Part shown: in pieces, positions 8,734 to 16,202 of the stretch
Position numbering within the stretch: position 1 is the first letter of the stretch
Layout of the letters: each line of letters opens with the position of its first letter
From: Paenibacillus sp. JJ-100
Lineage (GTDB): Bacteria; Bacillota; Bacilli; Paenibacillales; Paenibacillaceae
Direction of reading: 5' to 3'
NCBI RefSeq assembly: GCF_948329825.1
Contig: NZ_CAOJCM010000006.1
Location: 62,001 to 126,000, forward strand
Length of the DNA stretch: 64,000 nt
Position numbers and translations under genes: made by a program
The notes under the pieces: model-generated
The model's database searches: none
The model's input: only the letters and a program-made list of their open reading frames with translations
Told to the model about the DNA's origin: nothing

Positions 8734-9653
8734 TACAGACTTCTCTCCTTTCCAGTCAGGTCAAGGAAGATATCTTCCAAACTTTTTTTATGCTCCTCGA
8801 TCCGAGTGACCGGGATGTTTTGTTCCACCAACGCTTTGTTTAACTTCGAGACTTCTTCATCGCGAAGATATTTAAATATAAGCTGGTTCCCATGAACTTG
8901 AGGCATGTATCCGTGAGTTAATAGAAGTTTCTCTGCTTTTGCAGGCTCAGGGGTCTGAAAACGGATTGTGGCTTGATTGTTAGCCTGAAGGCTCTGCATC
9001 GTACCTTGAAACAACAGCTTGCCATCACTGATAATGCCTACGGAGGTCGCTATCTGTTCAATCTCAGACAATAGATGGCTGGAGAGCAGAACGGTGATGC
9101 CATACTGACCTGGCAGGGATTTAATCAGTTCTCTAATTTCACCGATACCAGCAGGGTCAAGGCCATTCGTGGGCTCATCCAGAACAAGCAAGTTTGGAAA
9201 AGCAAGTAAAGCCATGGCGATGCCTAGACGTTGTTTCATACCAAGTGAATACTGATCAGCTTGTTTATGCTTCTGATTTTCGAGTCTTACAATTCTCAGA
9301 GCTTCATCAATATTTTTACTCGGTACATTTCTCAGTCGCTGCATGACCTTCATATTTTCAAGACCAGTCAAGTGACCGTAATAGGAAGGGGATTCAATCA
9401 GTGATCCCGTTTGGCTTAGAATGGCTGGGCGATGTGTGGTCAAGTCTTTCCCGAAGACTTTGACCGTACCTTCGCTAGGTTTGACCAAACCGAGCAGCAT
9501 TTTTAACGTAGTTGTTTTTCCAGCTCCGTTCGGGCCAAGAAATCCAAAAATCTGTCCTTTCTCAACAGATAAGTTCACTTGATGTACACGATTCATACCG
9601 CCGTATGATTTAGACAGATTGTGCGTTTCGACAATAGGGGAAGTGTTTATCAT
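8733..9653 (-). CDS. Lantibiotic-immunity-type ABC ATPase, LanF/BcrA-like
   Basis: ATPase (306 aa) of the BcrA/LanF group. Walker A is GPNGAGKTT, the Q-loop region GSLIESPSYYGHLTG is typical of the family, the signature is YSLGMKQRLGIA, Walker B is LLVLDEPTNGLD, and an H-loop follows in LLSSHLLSEIE. The C-terminal ~80 residues form the extra domain seen in BcrA-like ATPases (LEDIFLDLTG near the end). I prefer ATG 9653 because GGAG lies 8 bases upstream; ATG codons at 9662 and 9668 are alternatives. It is first in the leftward operon and divergent from a two-component system that probably controls it. Confidence 0.87.
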   Translation of the reverse strand: MINTSPIVETHNLSKSYGGMNRVHQVNLSVEKGQIFGFLGPNGAGKTTTLKMLLGLVKPSEGTVKVFGKDLTTHRPAILSQTGSLIESPSYYGHLTGLENMKVMQRLRNVPSKNIDEALRIVRLENQKHKQADQYSLGMKQRLGIAMALLAFPNLLVLDEPTNGLDPAGIGEIRELIKSLPGQYGITVLLSSHLLSEIEQIATSVGIISDGKLLFQGTMQSLQANNQATIRFQTPEPAKAEKLLLTHGYMPQVHGNQLIFKYLRDEEVSKLNKALVEQNIPVTRIEEHKKSLEDIFLDLTGKERSL

Positions 9654-9728
9654 TGATTTCATCTCCATTTCACGGTGATCTCTGTTATGTTCAATATAGA
9701 GTAGACTTCTTGCTCTTGGCTGAAGATA

Positions 9729-9745
9729 ACCTTACATTTACCTTA
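9729..9745. promoter_or_regulatory. Tandem direct repeat, candidate response-regulator site
   Basis: ACCTTA occurs at 9729-9734 and again at 9740-9745, 11 bases apart, in the divergent control region between the exporter operon and the OmpR-family regulator gene. One-turn spacing of direct repeats is the usual layout for OmpR-family binding. Assignment is inference. Confidence 0.4.
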
Positions 9746-9808
9746 AATAGAATTGGAAAATATAGGTTTATCCTTGTCTCCTGATGTATAATGAAAAGGG
9801 TGATACGA

Positions 9809-10522
9809 ATGGACATAATGAAAAATAAGAAAATACTGATTGTAGATGATGAACCGGAAATCCGTGAGATGATCGAACGATTCTTGCGCAAGGAGGGTTT
9901 TTTTAGGGTATATACCGCTGGTAATGTTGCTCACGCTCTGACGATGTGCAGAATGGAAAAGCCTGATGCAGCCATCCTGGATATCATGCTGCCAGATGGA
10001 GACGGATTCTCACTATTGTCTTCCATTCGTTCCTTCTCGGACATGCCTGTGCTGTTTTTGTCAGCGCGTGGGGAGGACGAGGATCGTTTACTCGGTTTAG
10101 GTCTGGGAGCAGATGATTATATGGTCAAACCCTTTCTTCCAAGAGAGTTGATTCTTCGGCTCATGGGTATTTTGAAAAGAGTGTACGCCTCTAACATAGT
10201 AGAGAGACTACCCGTATTTCGTCTGGGCGAATTAACCATCGATTTAGAAAGCGCTGTCGTTCAGGGGAAGGAGACAGAACTTCCGCTGACTGCCAAGGAG
10301 CACGCCATATTAGTCAAACTCTATGAGAACCAGGGTCGGATCGTAACCAGTGATGCACTTTGTCAGGCAGTTTGGGGAGATGAGAGCTATGGATACGAGA
10401 ATACCTTAATGGTGCATGTTCGGCGTATTCGGGAAAAGATCGAAGAAGACCCATCCAAACCAGTATTCCTGTTAACCGTCCGTGGACTTGGTTATAAACT
10501 GATGACTCAGGAGTCACGATAA
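9809..10522 (+). CDS. OmpR-family response regulator
   Basis: Two-component regulator (237 aa). The receiver domain has the acidic pair in ILIVDDEPEIREM, phospho-acceptor Asp in AAILDIMLPDGDGF and the Lys of MVKPF. The C-terminal winged helix ends in VHVRRIREKIEEDP...LLTVRGLGYKL. ATG 9809 is preferred (AAAAGGG about 8 bases upstream); ATG 9791 and 9818 are in frame. The gene overlaps the kinase gene by one base (TAATGG) and is divergent from the LanFEG-like operon, so sensing of an envelope-active peptide and induction of the exporter is the likely job, by analogy with lantibiotic-immunity systems. Confidence 0.88.
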   Translation: MDIMKNKKILIVDDEPEIREMIERFLRKEGFFRVYTAGNVAHALTMCRMEKPDAAILDIMLPDGDGFSLLSSIRSFSDMPVLFLSARGEDEDRLLGLGLGADDYMVKPFLPRELILRLMGILKRVYASNIVERLPVFRLGELTIDLESAVVQGKETELPLTAKEHAILVKLYENQGRIVTSDALCQAVWGDESYGYENTLMVHVRRIREKIEEDPSKPVFLLTVRGLGYKLMTQESR

Positions 10523-11907
10523 TGGATGGTTTGGTTCGTATTCTAAGAAGATTTGTTGGTTCTACCATTCTTGTATCTGTCGTGTTGCTGTTATTTAATC
10601 TCGTATTATTGGGTTCATTAATCTTCAAGGAAATTCACCAGGGGCCTTCTCCTGGAGATGTTGTCAAACAGGTCGCAGGCACCTTGAGTGAGAGTGAGCA
10701 GGGGGAGTACATACTGCATAGCAAAGGCATGGAGATTCTCGATGATCATCAAGCCTGGGCCATGCTTCTAGATCAAGAGGGAAGGGTACAGTGGAGTGAG
10801 CGTCTTCCATCCGAAATTCCCCTTTCTTACAGCGTGACCGATGTTGCTAAATTTTCTAGATATTATCTTAAGGAGTATCCGGTATATGTGTGGGAGCGGC
10901 AAGATGGACTTCTTGTATTGGGTTACCCCAAAAATTCGTATGGAAAATACCAGTTTGATTTTTTGGCGGCCTGGCTTAAATCCCTACCTGTACGAATTGT
11001 ATTGTTGCTGATATGTAATGTAGCTTTAGCTCTGCTTATTTCTCTGCTGATCGGGACCCGTGTCATACGTAGCATTCGCCCGTTGATCAATGGCATTCAT
11101 GCACTTGCTAAAGGAGAGTCGGTGCAGGTAGAAACCAAGGGGATTTTCAATGATCTGTCTGAGAGCATCAACTCGACCTCACATATGCTGCAGGAGAAAA
11201 CTGATGCGCTGAAGGCAAGGGATGAGGCGCGATCGAACTGGATTTCAGGAATATCACATGATATACGAACGCCGTTATCCATGATTTTGGGATATGCCAG
11301 TGAACTGGAGGAGCAGCCGGATCTAACAACCGAGCAGAAGCAGCAAGCCTCTATTATTAGGCGTCAAGGGGAGCGTTTGCGATCACTGGTCAGTGATTTA
11401 AATCTGGTATCTATGCTGGAGTATGAAATGCAGCCCATGCAGATGAAATCCATTCGGCTGTCTGTGCTGGCAAGACAAGTTGTATCTGACTTTTTGAATA
11501 ATGGTCTGGACGAGCGTTATCCGATATCACTGAATGTTGAAGACGAAAGTCTGTATGTACAAGGGGATGAGCGATTGCTCTACCGAGCAGTAACGAATCT
11601 GGTACAGAACAGCATCAGGCATAATCCGGATGGCTGTACAATTGAACTGATGATTAAGCGTGATGGGCAAGGGACGGATGGTGAATTCATCGTCTCCGAT
11701 GATGGAAAAGGGATACCTGAAGAAGATCTACAGGATGTATTGATACTTCCATATACGGCAGGGCGCTTAAGACCTCCACGTCATGGTCATGGTCTAGGAC
11801 TACCCATGGTGTCACGGATTGCTCAAGCTCATCGGGGTAAACTCCTGCTCCAGCATAACAGTGAAGGAGGGCTTCGAGCGGTAGTACAACTACCTGTAGT
11901 GTTATAG
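10522..11907 (+). CDS. Sensor histidine kinase
   Basis: Membrane kinase (461 aa) paired with the preceding regulator. Two transmembrane helices (about residues 11-35 and 154-176) flank an extracytoplasmic sensor region of ~115 residues. A HAMP-like segment leads to the dimerisation helix with phospho-accepting His246 in SGISHDIRTPLS. The ATPase domain shows the N box LVQNSIRHN, G1 DDGKGIPEEDL and G2 HGHGLGLPMV. The size and the extended sensor domain fit kinases beside lantibiotic-immunity exporters better than the short BceS type. A hairpin with a T-rich tail follows at 11914. Confidence 0.88.
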   Translation: MDGLVRILRRFVGSTILVSVVLLLFNLVLLGSLIFKEIHQGPSPGDVVKQVAGTLSESEQGEYILHSKGMEILDDHQAWAMLLDQEGRVQWSERLPSEIPLSYSVTDVAKFSRYYLKEYPVYVWERQDGLLVLGYPKNSYGKYQFDFLAAWLKSLPVRIVLLLICNVALALLISLLIGTRVIRSIRPLINGIHALAKGESVQVETKGIFNDLSESINSTSHMLQEKTDALKARDEARSNWISGISHDIRTPLSMILGYASELEEQPDLTTEQKQQASIIRRQGERLRSLVSDLNLVSMLEYEMQPMQMKSIRLSVLARQVVSDFLNNGLDERYPISLNVEDESLYVQGDERLLYRAVTNLVQNSIRHNPDGCTIELMIKRDGQGTDGEFIVSDDGKGIPEEDLQDVLILPYTAGRLRPPRHGHGLGLPMVSRIAQAHRGKLLLQHNSEGGLRAVVQLPVVL

Positions 11908-11913
11908 AGTTTG

Positions 11914-11936
11914 CCTGTCTAAGGACGGGTTCTTTT
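11914..11936 (+). terminator. Terminator of the response regulator/kinase operon
   Basis: CCTGTC and GACGGG pair across TAAG, directly followed by TTCTTTT. Confidence 0.6.
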
Positions 11937-12069
11937 CAATATATGCATATAACAACGAAAAGGAGAACGTTTAAAATTTAAAGTATAAGTAGTTGTTTCT
12001 CATAAATCTAAATAAGGAAAAATAAGGGTTATTAGGATTGGAATAAAAGACACGGTACTAAAAAGTAAG

Positions 12070-12112
12070 CTTTCTTTTGGACACCAATCGGTGTTTGAAA
12101 GAAAGTTTTTTT
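12070..12112 (+). terminator. Rho-independent hairpin
   Basis: CTTTCTTTTGGACACC pairs with GGTGTTTGAAAGAAAG across AATC and is followed by seven T residues. It insulates the toxin-like locus from upstream transcription. No gene is visible between 11937 and 12069, so it may end a short transcript of its own. Confidence 0.8.
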
Positions 12113-12328
12113 GTCTTTAATAGGGTGAAAGTTGGGGTTTGCTGGTACAACAGTCTTATAACTGGGTAATATACACCCAAATATAAGCATGAATCATCTA
12201 GGAGAAAAGTTCCAAGAAAACGCTCCTGTGAGCCGATGTGTCTTATGTTGATTTTGTACTATGATGCATATAACAGTTGAAAGGGGCGCTCTTTGCTTAT
12301 ATCGGTTTGAGCCAAAGGGGGAATTGTT
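12113..12328 (+). other. Leader region of the lipase/lipoprotein locus
   Basis: This AT-rich stretch should hold the promoter of the 12.3-16.1 kb cluster. TATAAC- and TATGAT-like hexamers are present, but I could not fix a convincing -35/-10 pair. AAAGGGGGA at 12314-12322 is a strong ribosome site followed about seven bases later by an ATT codon rather than ATG, GTG or TTG. Confidence 0.4.
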
Positions 12329-12688
12329 ATTCCGCGCACCAAATGGACGAGAAGTTTATTCGCACTGATGATGGTGTTCACTATATTGCTGGGAGGGTGT
12401 CAGAACATGACAGAGAGCCAGAAGCAAGCCTATTTTCAAGAAGCGGAAAAGAAGGCTGTGAGTTACTTCAAAGATAAATTCGAACTGGATGTTGTCATTA
12501 CGAGCAAGGAGTTATTGCCCGAGATGGCGCTTGATTCAATTGCGTTAGAAGGACATGTCACAGAACATCAGGATCAGGAATTCACTATTTCCTATGATTA
12601 CACCGAGAAAAAAATGAAAAATTTCGGAATGAGTCCTGCGATTAAAGAAGCTATTATGGCAAAAGGATATGATCCTTTTGAAAAGTAG
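12329..12688 (+). CDS. Putative immunity lipoprotein A (DUF1433/TilA-like), probable ATT start
   Basis: Small lipoprotein, 119 aa if begun at ATT 12329. A basic start (PRTKWTRSL) and a hydrophobic helix lead to a lipobox LLGGC at residues 20-24, so it should be membrane-anchored outside the cell. The mature part ends in KGYDPFEK. Its tandem paralogue at 14106-14465 is also exactly 119 aa with LGGC at the same position. From the first ATG (12368) only 106 aa would be made, the positive N-region of the signal peptide would be lost, and AAAGGGGGA would be ~45 bases away. It sits 32 bases before a lipase gene with a type VII-like targeting domain; protection against that enzyme is an inference from TslA/TilA. 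Confidence 0.75.
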   Translation: MPRTKWTRSLFALMMVFTILLGGCQNMTESQKQAYFQEAEKKAVSYFKDKFELDVVITSKELLPEMALDSIALEGHVTEHQDQEFTISYDYTEKKMKNFGMSPAIKEAIMAKGYDPFEK

Positions 12689-12720
12689 TAATCAAATGAC
12701 TTGATAGAGGTGAGTGAAAC

Positions 12721-13995
12721 GTGGGAGCTAAACCCAAGGTTGATGACGAAACATACCACGTGATGTCTGAACTAGCTTACAAAAATGCGAAAGCTGGCAC
12801 AGAATACGCCAATCTTCCGGGCTGGAAAGTGCTTGAGGATACACACGGTAATAAAAAATCCGGTCTTGATGCAGTGACCTTCTACAATCCCGAGACGAAA
12901 CAAGCAGTCATTGCTTACCGAGGGACAGAAGGAACGGCTCCAGCGGATCGTAGCGTACCGGATTTTTTTGCGGATGCACAGATTGCTGTACCGGCAGCAG
13001 GAAGAAAAATTACTGATATAACTCCAGATTGGTTAGCCGGAGGAATTCAAAAGGTAAAGGATATCACAGGTTGGAGCAAAATGGAGGAAATCAGGGACAT
13101 AAGTGCTAAAATTATTGATAAAGAATATAATCCTCTACCTAATCAGATGTATGAAGCGGAAGACTATGCGAGGGAAATGAAGAAAAAATACAAGGATCTC
13201 GACTTCTCTCTGACGGGTCATTCACTTGGTGGAGGGCATGCGCAGTACGCAGCAGCTCATACGGGAATGACGGCAGTTACTTTCAGTGCTCCTTCTGTTA
13301 TCTCCAATCTTCCTTCACACTTGAAGCGCAAAGCAGAAGAAGGTGGTTTTGATTCACAGATCATTAACTACGGTCATCCTGGTGATTTCGTCGCAAGTGG
13401 TTTCTTTGATGGATACGATCGGCATGTTGGATCCACATATTATATCAACGCCAATTATAAAGATATGAACGATGGCATGAGCGGAATAGAAAAGTTTTAT
13501 CATACTGTGTGGGGTGATTATCACAGTCTGAAACAGTACAAGTTCAAGAATGGGTATATCTCCAATGACCTCTATGATTCAGTCACTGGAGAGAAAATCA
13601 ATTCTTCCCCACGTGAACCTTCCAATGTCTTGACTAACCTTGCAGCCTTTGCGCGAAGTTCTGGAGCTTATACAGGCGGTCTATTGGGTGGAATCGCCGC
13701 AACAGCTTCCGGTCTGATTCAGGTAACTCCGGAAGAACTCAAAAGTGTGGCCTCCCGCTGGAAACAGAATGCCCAACAGTGTAATGCTGAACTAAATCAA
13801 GTGCGGACTCGTATGGCCCAGTATTTACATTCAAGCCGTAGCCGCAGACTGGAGCCCATTGTCACCCAGTTAGATGCGTCAATCCAGGAATTGAGTACAT
13901 GGCATATGAAGCATACAAGTCAGTTCTTGAACTTTATTGATGAGAAAGCCGATGCTTTCCGGCAAGCGGATGAACGTCCGGTTCAATTTAACTAA
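12721..13995 (+). CDS. TslA-like lipase A with C-terminal helical (WXG/LXG-like) domain
   Basis: 424-residue protein with a lipase_3/alpha-beta hydrolase domain first and a helical targeting-type domain last. The nucleophile elbow is GHSLGGG (Ser168); Asp222 in HPGDFV and His268 in DYHSL are candidate triad members. A Gly/Ala-rich hinge (~311-332) leads to IQVTPEELKSVASRWKQ and a helical hairpin to residue ~415, resembling WXG100/LXG helices. There is no signal peptide. This reversed order is that of TslA, the staphylococcal type VII-secreted phospholipase toxin. The GTG start at 12721 follows AGAGGTGAG. It is the closest relative in the window to 14502-15794. No T7SS machinery gene lies in this window. 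Confidence 0.82.
   Translation: MGAKPKVDDETYHVMSELAYKNAKAGTEYANLPGWKVLEDTHGNKKSGLDAVTFYNPETKQAVIAYRGTEGTAPADRSVPDFFADAQIAVPAAGRKITDITPDWLAGGIQKVKDITGWSKMEEIRDISAKIIDKEYNPLPNQMYEAEDYAREMKKKYKDLDFSLTGHSLGGGHAQYAAAHTGMTAVTFSAPSVISNLPSHLKRKAEEGGFDSQIINYGHPGDFVASGFFDGYDRHVGSTYYINANYKDMNDGMSGIEKFYHTVWGDYHSLKQYKFKNGYISNDLYDSVTGEKINSSPREPSNVLTNLAAFARSSGAYTGGLLGGIAATASGLIQVTPEELKSVASRWKQNAQQCNAELNQVRTRMAQYLHSSRSRRLEPIVTQLDASIQELSTWHMKHTSQFLNFIDEKADAFRQADERPVQFN
13894..13971 (+). repeat. Near-identical 78-bp tract shared with 15693-15770 (copy 1)
   Basis: The 78 bases coding for the last targeting-domain helix differ from 15693-15770 at only about four positions, although flanking coding sequence of the two lipase genes differs at many third positions. 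Recent gene conversion, or strong nucleotide-level constraint, would explain it. Confidence 0.7.
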
Positions 13996-14105
13996 TAACA
14001 GGTTCCAATGGAGGATAAGAGCGTCCAATTGCTTGGAAACCGAAAAAAGTCTGATTTCATAGCATGTATGTATGACATGAGATCAATCCGAAGAGGGTGA
14101 CCCGT

Positions 14106-14465
14106 ATGAAATCAATGCGAAAATATGCTTTTTTATTTTGTTTAATTATACTATCTGCATTTATTTTAGGGGGTTGTCAGCGCATGAATGCTAATGAAGA
14201 CGAGGCATTGTTGCAGGAAGCAGAGAATATTGCGATCCAGCATATGAAAGAAAAATATGATCTTGATGTGGTGATCACCAGTGAAAAGAAACTGCCAAGA
14301 AAGGCGGTTGCTGAAATATCACTCAAAGGACATGTTGTTGATCAGGAAGAACAACGATTCAATCTGTACGTGAATTACGAAAGAAAAGAAGTTACCAGTA
14401 TGGGCATGAGTGAAGACTTTAAACAACTATTAATAGATAAAGGCTATGATCCATTCAAAAAGTGA
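14106..14465 (+). CDS. Putative immunity lipoprotein B (DUF1433/TilA-like)
   Basis: 119-residue lipoprotein, paralogue of 12329-12688. It starts MKSMRKYAFLF, has a hydrophobic core and a lipobox ILGGC at residues 20-24, and ends in KGYDPFKK. Shared mature features include LDVVITSE/K and a GHV...F...Y strand pattern; overall identity is moderate, as expected if each lipoprotein has diverged to match its own lipase partner. ATG 14106 follows GAGGGTG. It lies 110 bases after lipase A and 36 bases before lipase B, so it could in principle serve as downstream immunity for A, upstream immunity for B, or both. The function is inferred from context and from TslA/TilA. Confidence 0.78.
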   Translation: MKSMRKYAFLFCLIILSAFILGGCQRMNANEDEALLQEAENIAIQHMKEKYDLDVVITSEKKLPRKAVAEISLKGHVVDQEEQRFNLYVNYERKEVTSMGMSEDFKQLLIDKGYDPFKK

Positions 14466-14501
14466 GTACTAACGACATCTTAATTTAGGAGGAGTTCATA
14501 G

Positions 14502-15794
14502 TTGAGTAAAATAGATGATGAAACGTATAAAGAGATGTCGAGACTTGCTTACGAGGATCTAGAAGCCGGGGATGAATACGATACGCTCCCAGGCTGGAAA
14601 GTGCTTGAGGACACACATGGTAACGGGTATTCCGGGTTTGATGCGGTAACCTTCTATAACCCCGAAACAAGTGAGGCGGTAATTGCATACCGCGGTACAG
14701 AGGGAAGCGCCGGTTGGGACCGCAAAGGTAGAGACTTATTTGCCGATGCACAGATAGGTCTGCCAGAGCTCGGGAGGAAGATTGAGCAGAAGACAGACTT
14801 TACACCGGATTGGATATCGAGCGGCGTGCAGAAAGTAAAGGACGTTACTGGAATAACGAAGCTAGAAAATACCAAGGGTGATGTTGATAAATTTCTAGAT
14901 AAACATTTGAGTTTTCAACCCAATCAAATGTATGAAGCAGAAGATTATGCGAAGGATATGCAAAATAAGCATAAAGATCTGAATTTCTCATTAACAGGAC
15001 ACTCACTTGGAGGCGGTAATGCCCAATACGCGGCCGCCTACACTGGACTCCAAGCGGTCACTTTTAGTGCACCGTCCGTCATCTCCAGCCTCACACCAGA
15101 GATGAAGCGCAAAGCTGAAGAGGGTGGCTTTGATGGACAGATTACGAACTATGCTCATCCCGGTGATTTTGTGGCGAGTGGTTTCTTCGATGGATATGAT
15201 CGTCATGTTGGTTCAACGTACTATATTGATTCCAATTATCAAGACATAAATAAAGGTGGTTTTGGAGGCATAAAGGAGAAGATCGACAATACGTTTGAAG
15301 GAAATAAGTATCACGAGCTTGATCGGTATGAATTCGATGAAAACGGCTATATTGCTAACGATCTATATGACCCTGTGACCGGAGAGAGAATCAATTACTC
15401 CCCGCGTGAGCCTTCCAACGTGTTGACTGATCTCGCCGCATTTATGCGTAATTTGGGTGTTCAGGCCAGGGGTCTTGTTGGAGGTGTAGCGTCCGCAGCG
15501 GCGGCTTCCGGGTTGATTCAGGTAACGCCGGAAGAACTAAAAAGCGTAGCAAGCCGCTGGAAGCAGAACGCTCAGCAGTGTAATTCGGAATTAAATCAGA
15601 TTAGACATCGGATGGCACAGTATCTGCATTCCAGCCGTAGTCGTAGGCTCGAACCAATTGTTACGCAGCTCGATGCATCTATCAATGAGCTCAGTACATG
15701 GCATATGAAGCATACGAGCCAGTTCTTGAACTTTATTGATGAGAAGGCGGATGCTTTCCGGCAAGCGGATCAGACTCAGGTGAGTTTTAAATAG
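14502..15794 (+). CDS. TslA-like lipase B with C-terminal helical (WXG/LXG-like) domain
   Basis: 430-residue paralogue of the lipase at 12721. The order is the same: alpha/beta hydrolase domain with GHSLGGG (Ser168), HPGDFV (Asp222) and a candidate His271 in KYHELD, then a Gly/Ala-rich hinge with AAAASG, then IQVTPEELKSVASRWKQ and the helical hairpin. The C-terminal ~85 residues are nearly identical to lipase A, while residues ~70-137 and ~245-275 differ clearly, so specificity regions have diverged and the targeting part has been kept. It starts with TTG at 14502 after AGGAGGAG. It is followed 51 bases later by a small WXG-type gene. Confidence 0.82.
   Translation: MSKIDDETYKEMSRLAYEDLEAGDEYDTLPGWKVLEDTHGNGYSGFDAVTFYNPETSEAVIAYRGTEGSAGWDRKGRDLFADAQIGLPELGRKIEQKTDFTPDWISSGVQKVKDVTGITKLENTKGDVDKFLDKHLSFQPNQMYEAEDYAKDMQNKHKDLNFSLTGHSLGGGNAQYAAAYTGLQAVTFSAPSVISSLTPEMKRKAEEGGFDGQITNYAHPGDFVASGFFDGYDRHVGSTYYIDSNYQDINKGGFGGIKEKIDNTFEGNKYHELDRYEFDENGYIANDLYDPVTGERINYSPREPSNVLTDLAAFMRNLGVQARGLVGGVASAAAASGLIQVTPEELKSVASRWKQNAQQCNSELNQIRHRMAQYLHSSRSRRLEPIVTQLDASINELSTWHMKHTSQFLNFIDEKADAFRQADQTQVSFK
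15693..15770 (+). repeat. Near-identical 78-bp tract shared with 13894-13971 (copy 2)
   Basis: Second copy of the conserved tract coding for STWHMKHTSQFLNF and following residues of the C-terminal domain; see copy 1. Confidence 0.7.
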
Positions 15795-15845
15795 GACAGG
15801 CGATTCTGCCAAGCCTTGAAATTTACATAGGAGAGGTGAACATGA

Positions 15846-16118
15846 GTGAGCGGACAATTGCTGGTGGAACTGAATGATCTGCGAATTGCGGAAAAAGAAC
15901 TGTCGCAACTGCTTGTCCGTCTGCAAGCGGACGAACAAGAGGCGAGAGCGCTGTACGCGCGTCTTAACGATTGGAAAGGGCAATCGGCAGACTATACACG
16001 AGAGCAGATTGAGGCATTCTTTGCAGGTCTGTCCTCACGTATTCAATCCATTGAACAACAGAAGCAGACTTTGATTCAATATATTGAGATTATGATCCAG
16101 ACGGATCAGGAACGTTAG
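15846..16118 (+). CDS. Small helical WXG-type protein, candidate T7SS partner (TlaA/Lap-like)
   Basis: 90-residue, all-helical protein made of two amphipathic helices (residues ~5-35 and ~48-85) joined at LNDWKGQSADYT, which carries a W-K-G motif at the turn as in WXG100 proteins. There is no signal peptide. It closes the lipase/lipoprotein cluster and is followed by a strong terminator. In TslA systems small helical partners dock on the lipase's helical domain to form the secretion signal; that role is inferred here. Start is GTG 15846. An out-of-frame ATG at 15842 opens an 11-codon frame that stops inside the gene, so the ribosome site GGAGAGGTG could serve either. Confidence 0.7.
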   Translation: MSGQLLVELNDLRIAEKELSQLLVRLQADEQEARALYARLNDWKGQSADYTREQIEAFFAGLSSRIQSIEQQKQTLIQYIEIMIQTDQER

Positions 16119-16130
16119 AGTGTTACAGCA

Positions 16131-16186
16131 AAAAAGGAACCGTTGCTCAGGTGGAGATCATTCCACAGGTCAACGGTTCCTTTGTG
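16131..16186. terminator. Bidirectional terminator between the lipase cluster and ycnI
   Basis: AAAGGAACCGTTG and CAACGGTTCCTTT form a perfect 13-bp stem with a nested GTGGA/TCCAC stem. T runs exist on both strands, fitting convergent genes. Confidence 0.88.
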
Positions 16187-16202
16187 TTTTGAACCTTCTA
16201 AA

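Noticed and set aside
12277-12477. 66-codon frame overlapping the first immunity lipoprotein
   Set aside because: Out of frame with the lipoprotein that is supported by a paralogue, and its own product has no pattern.
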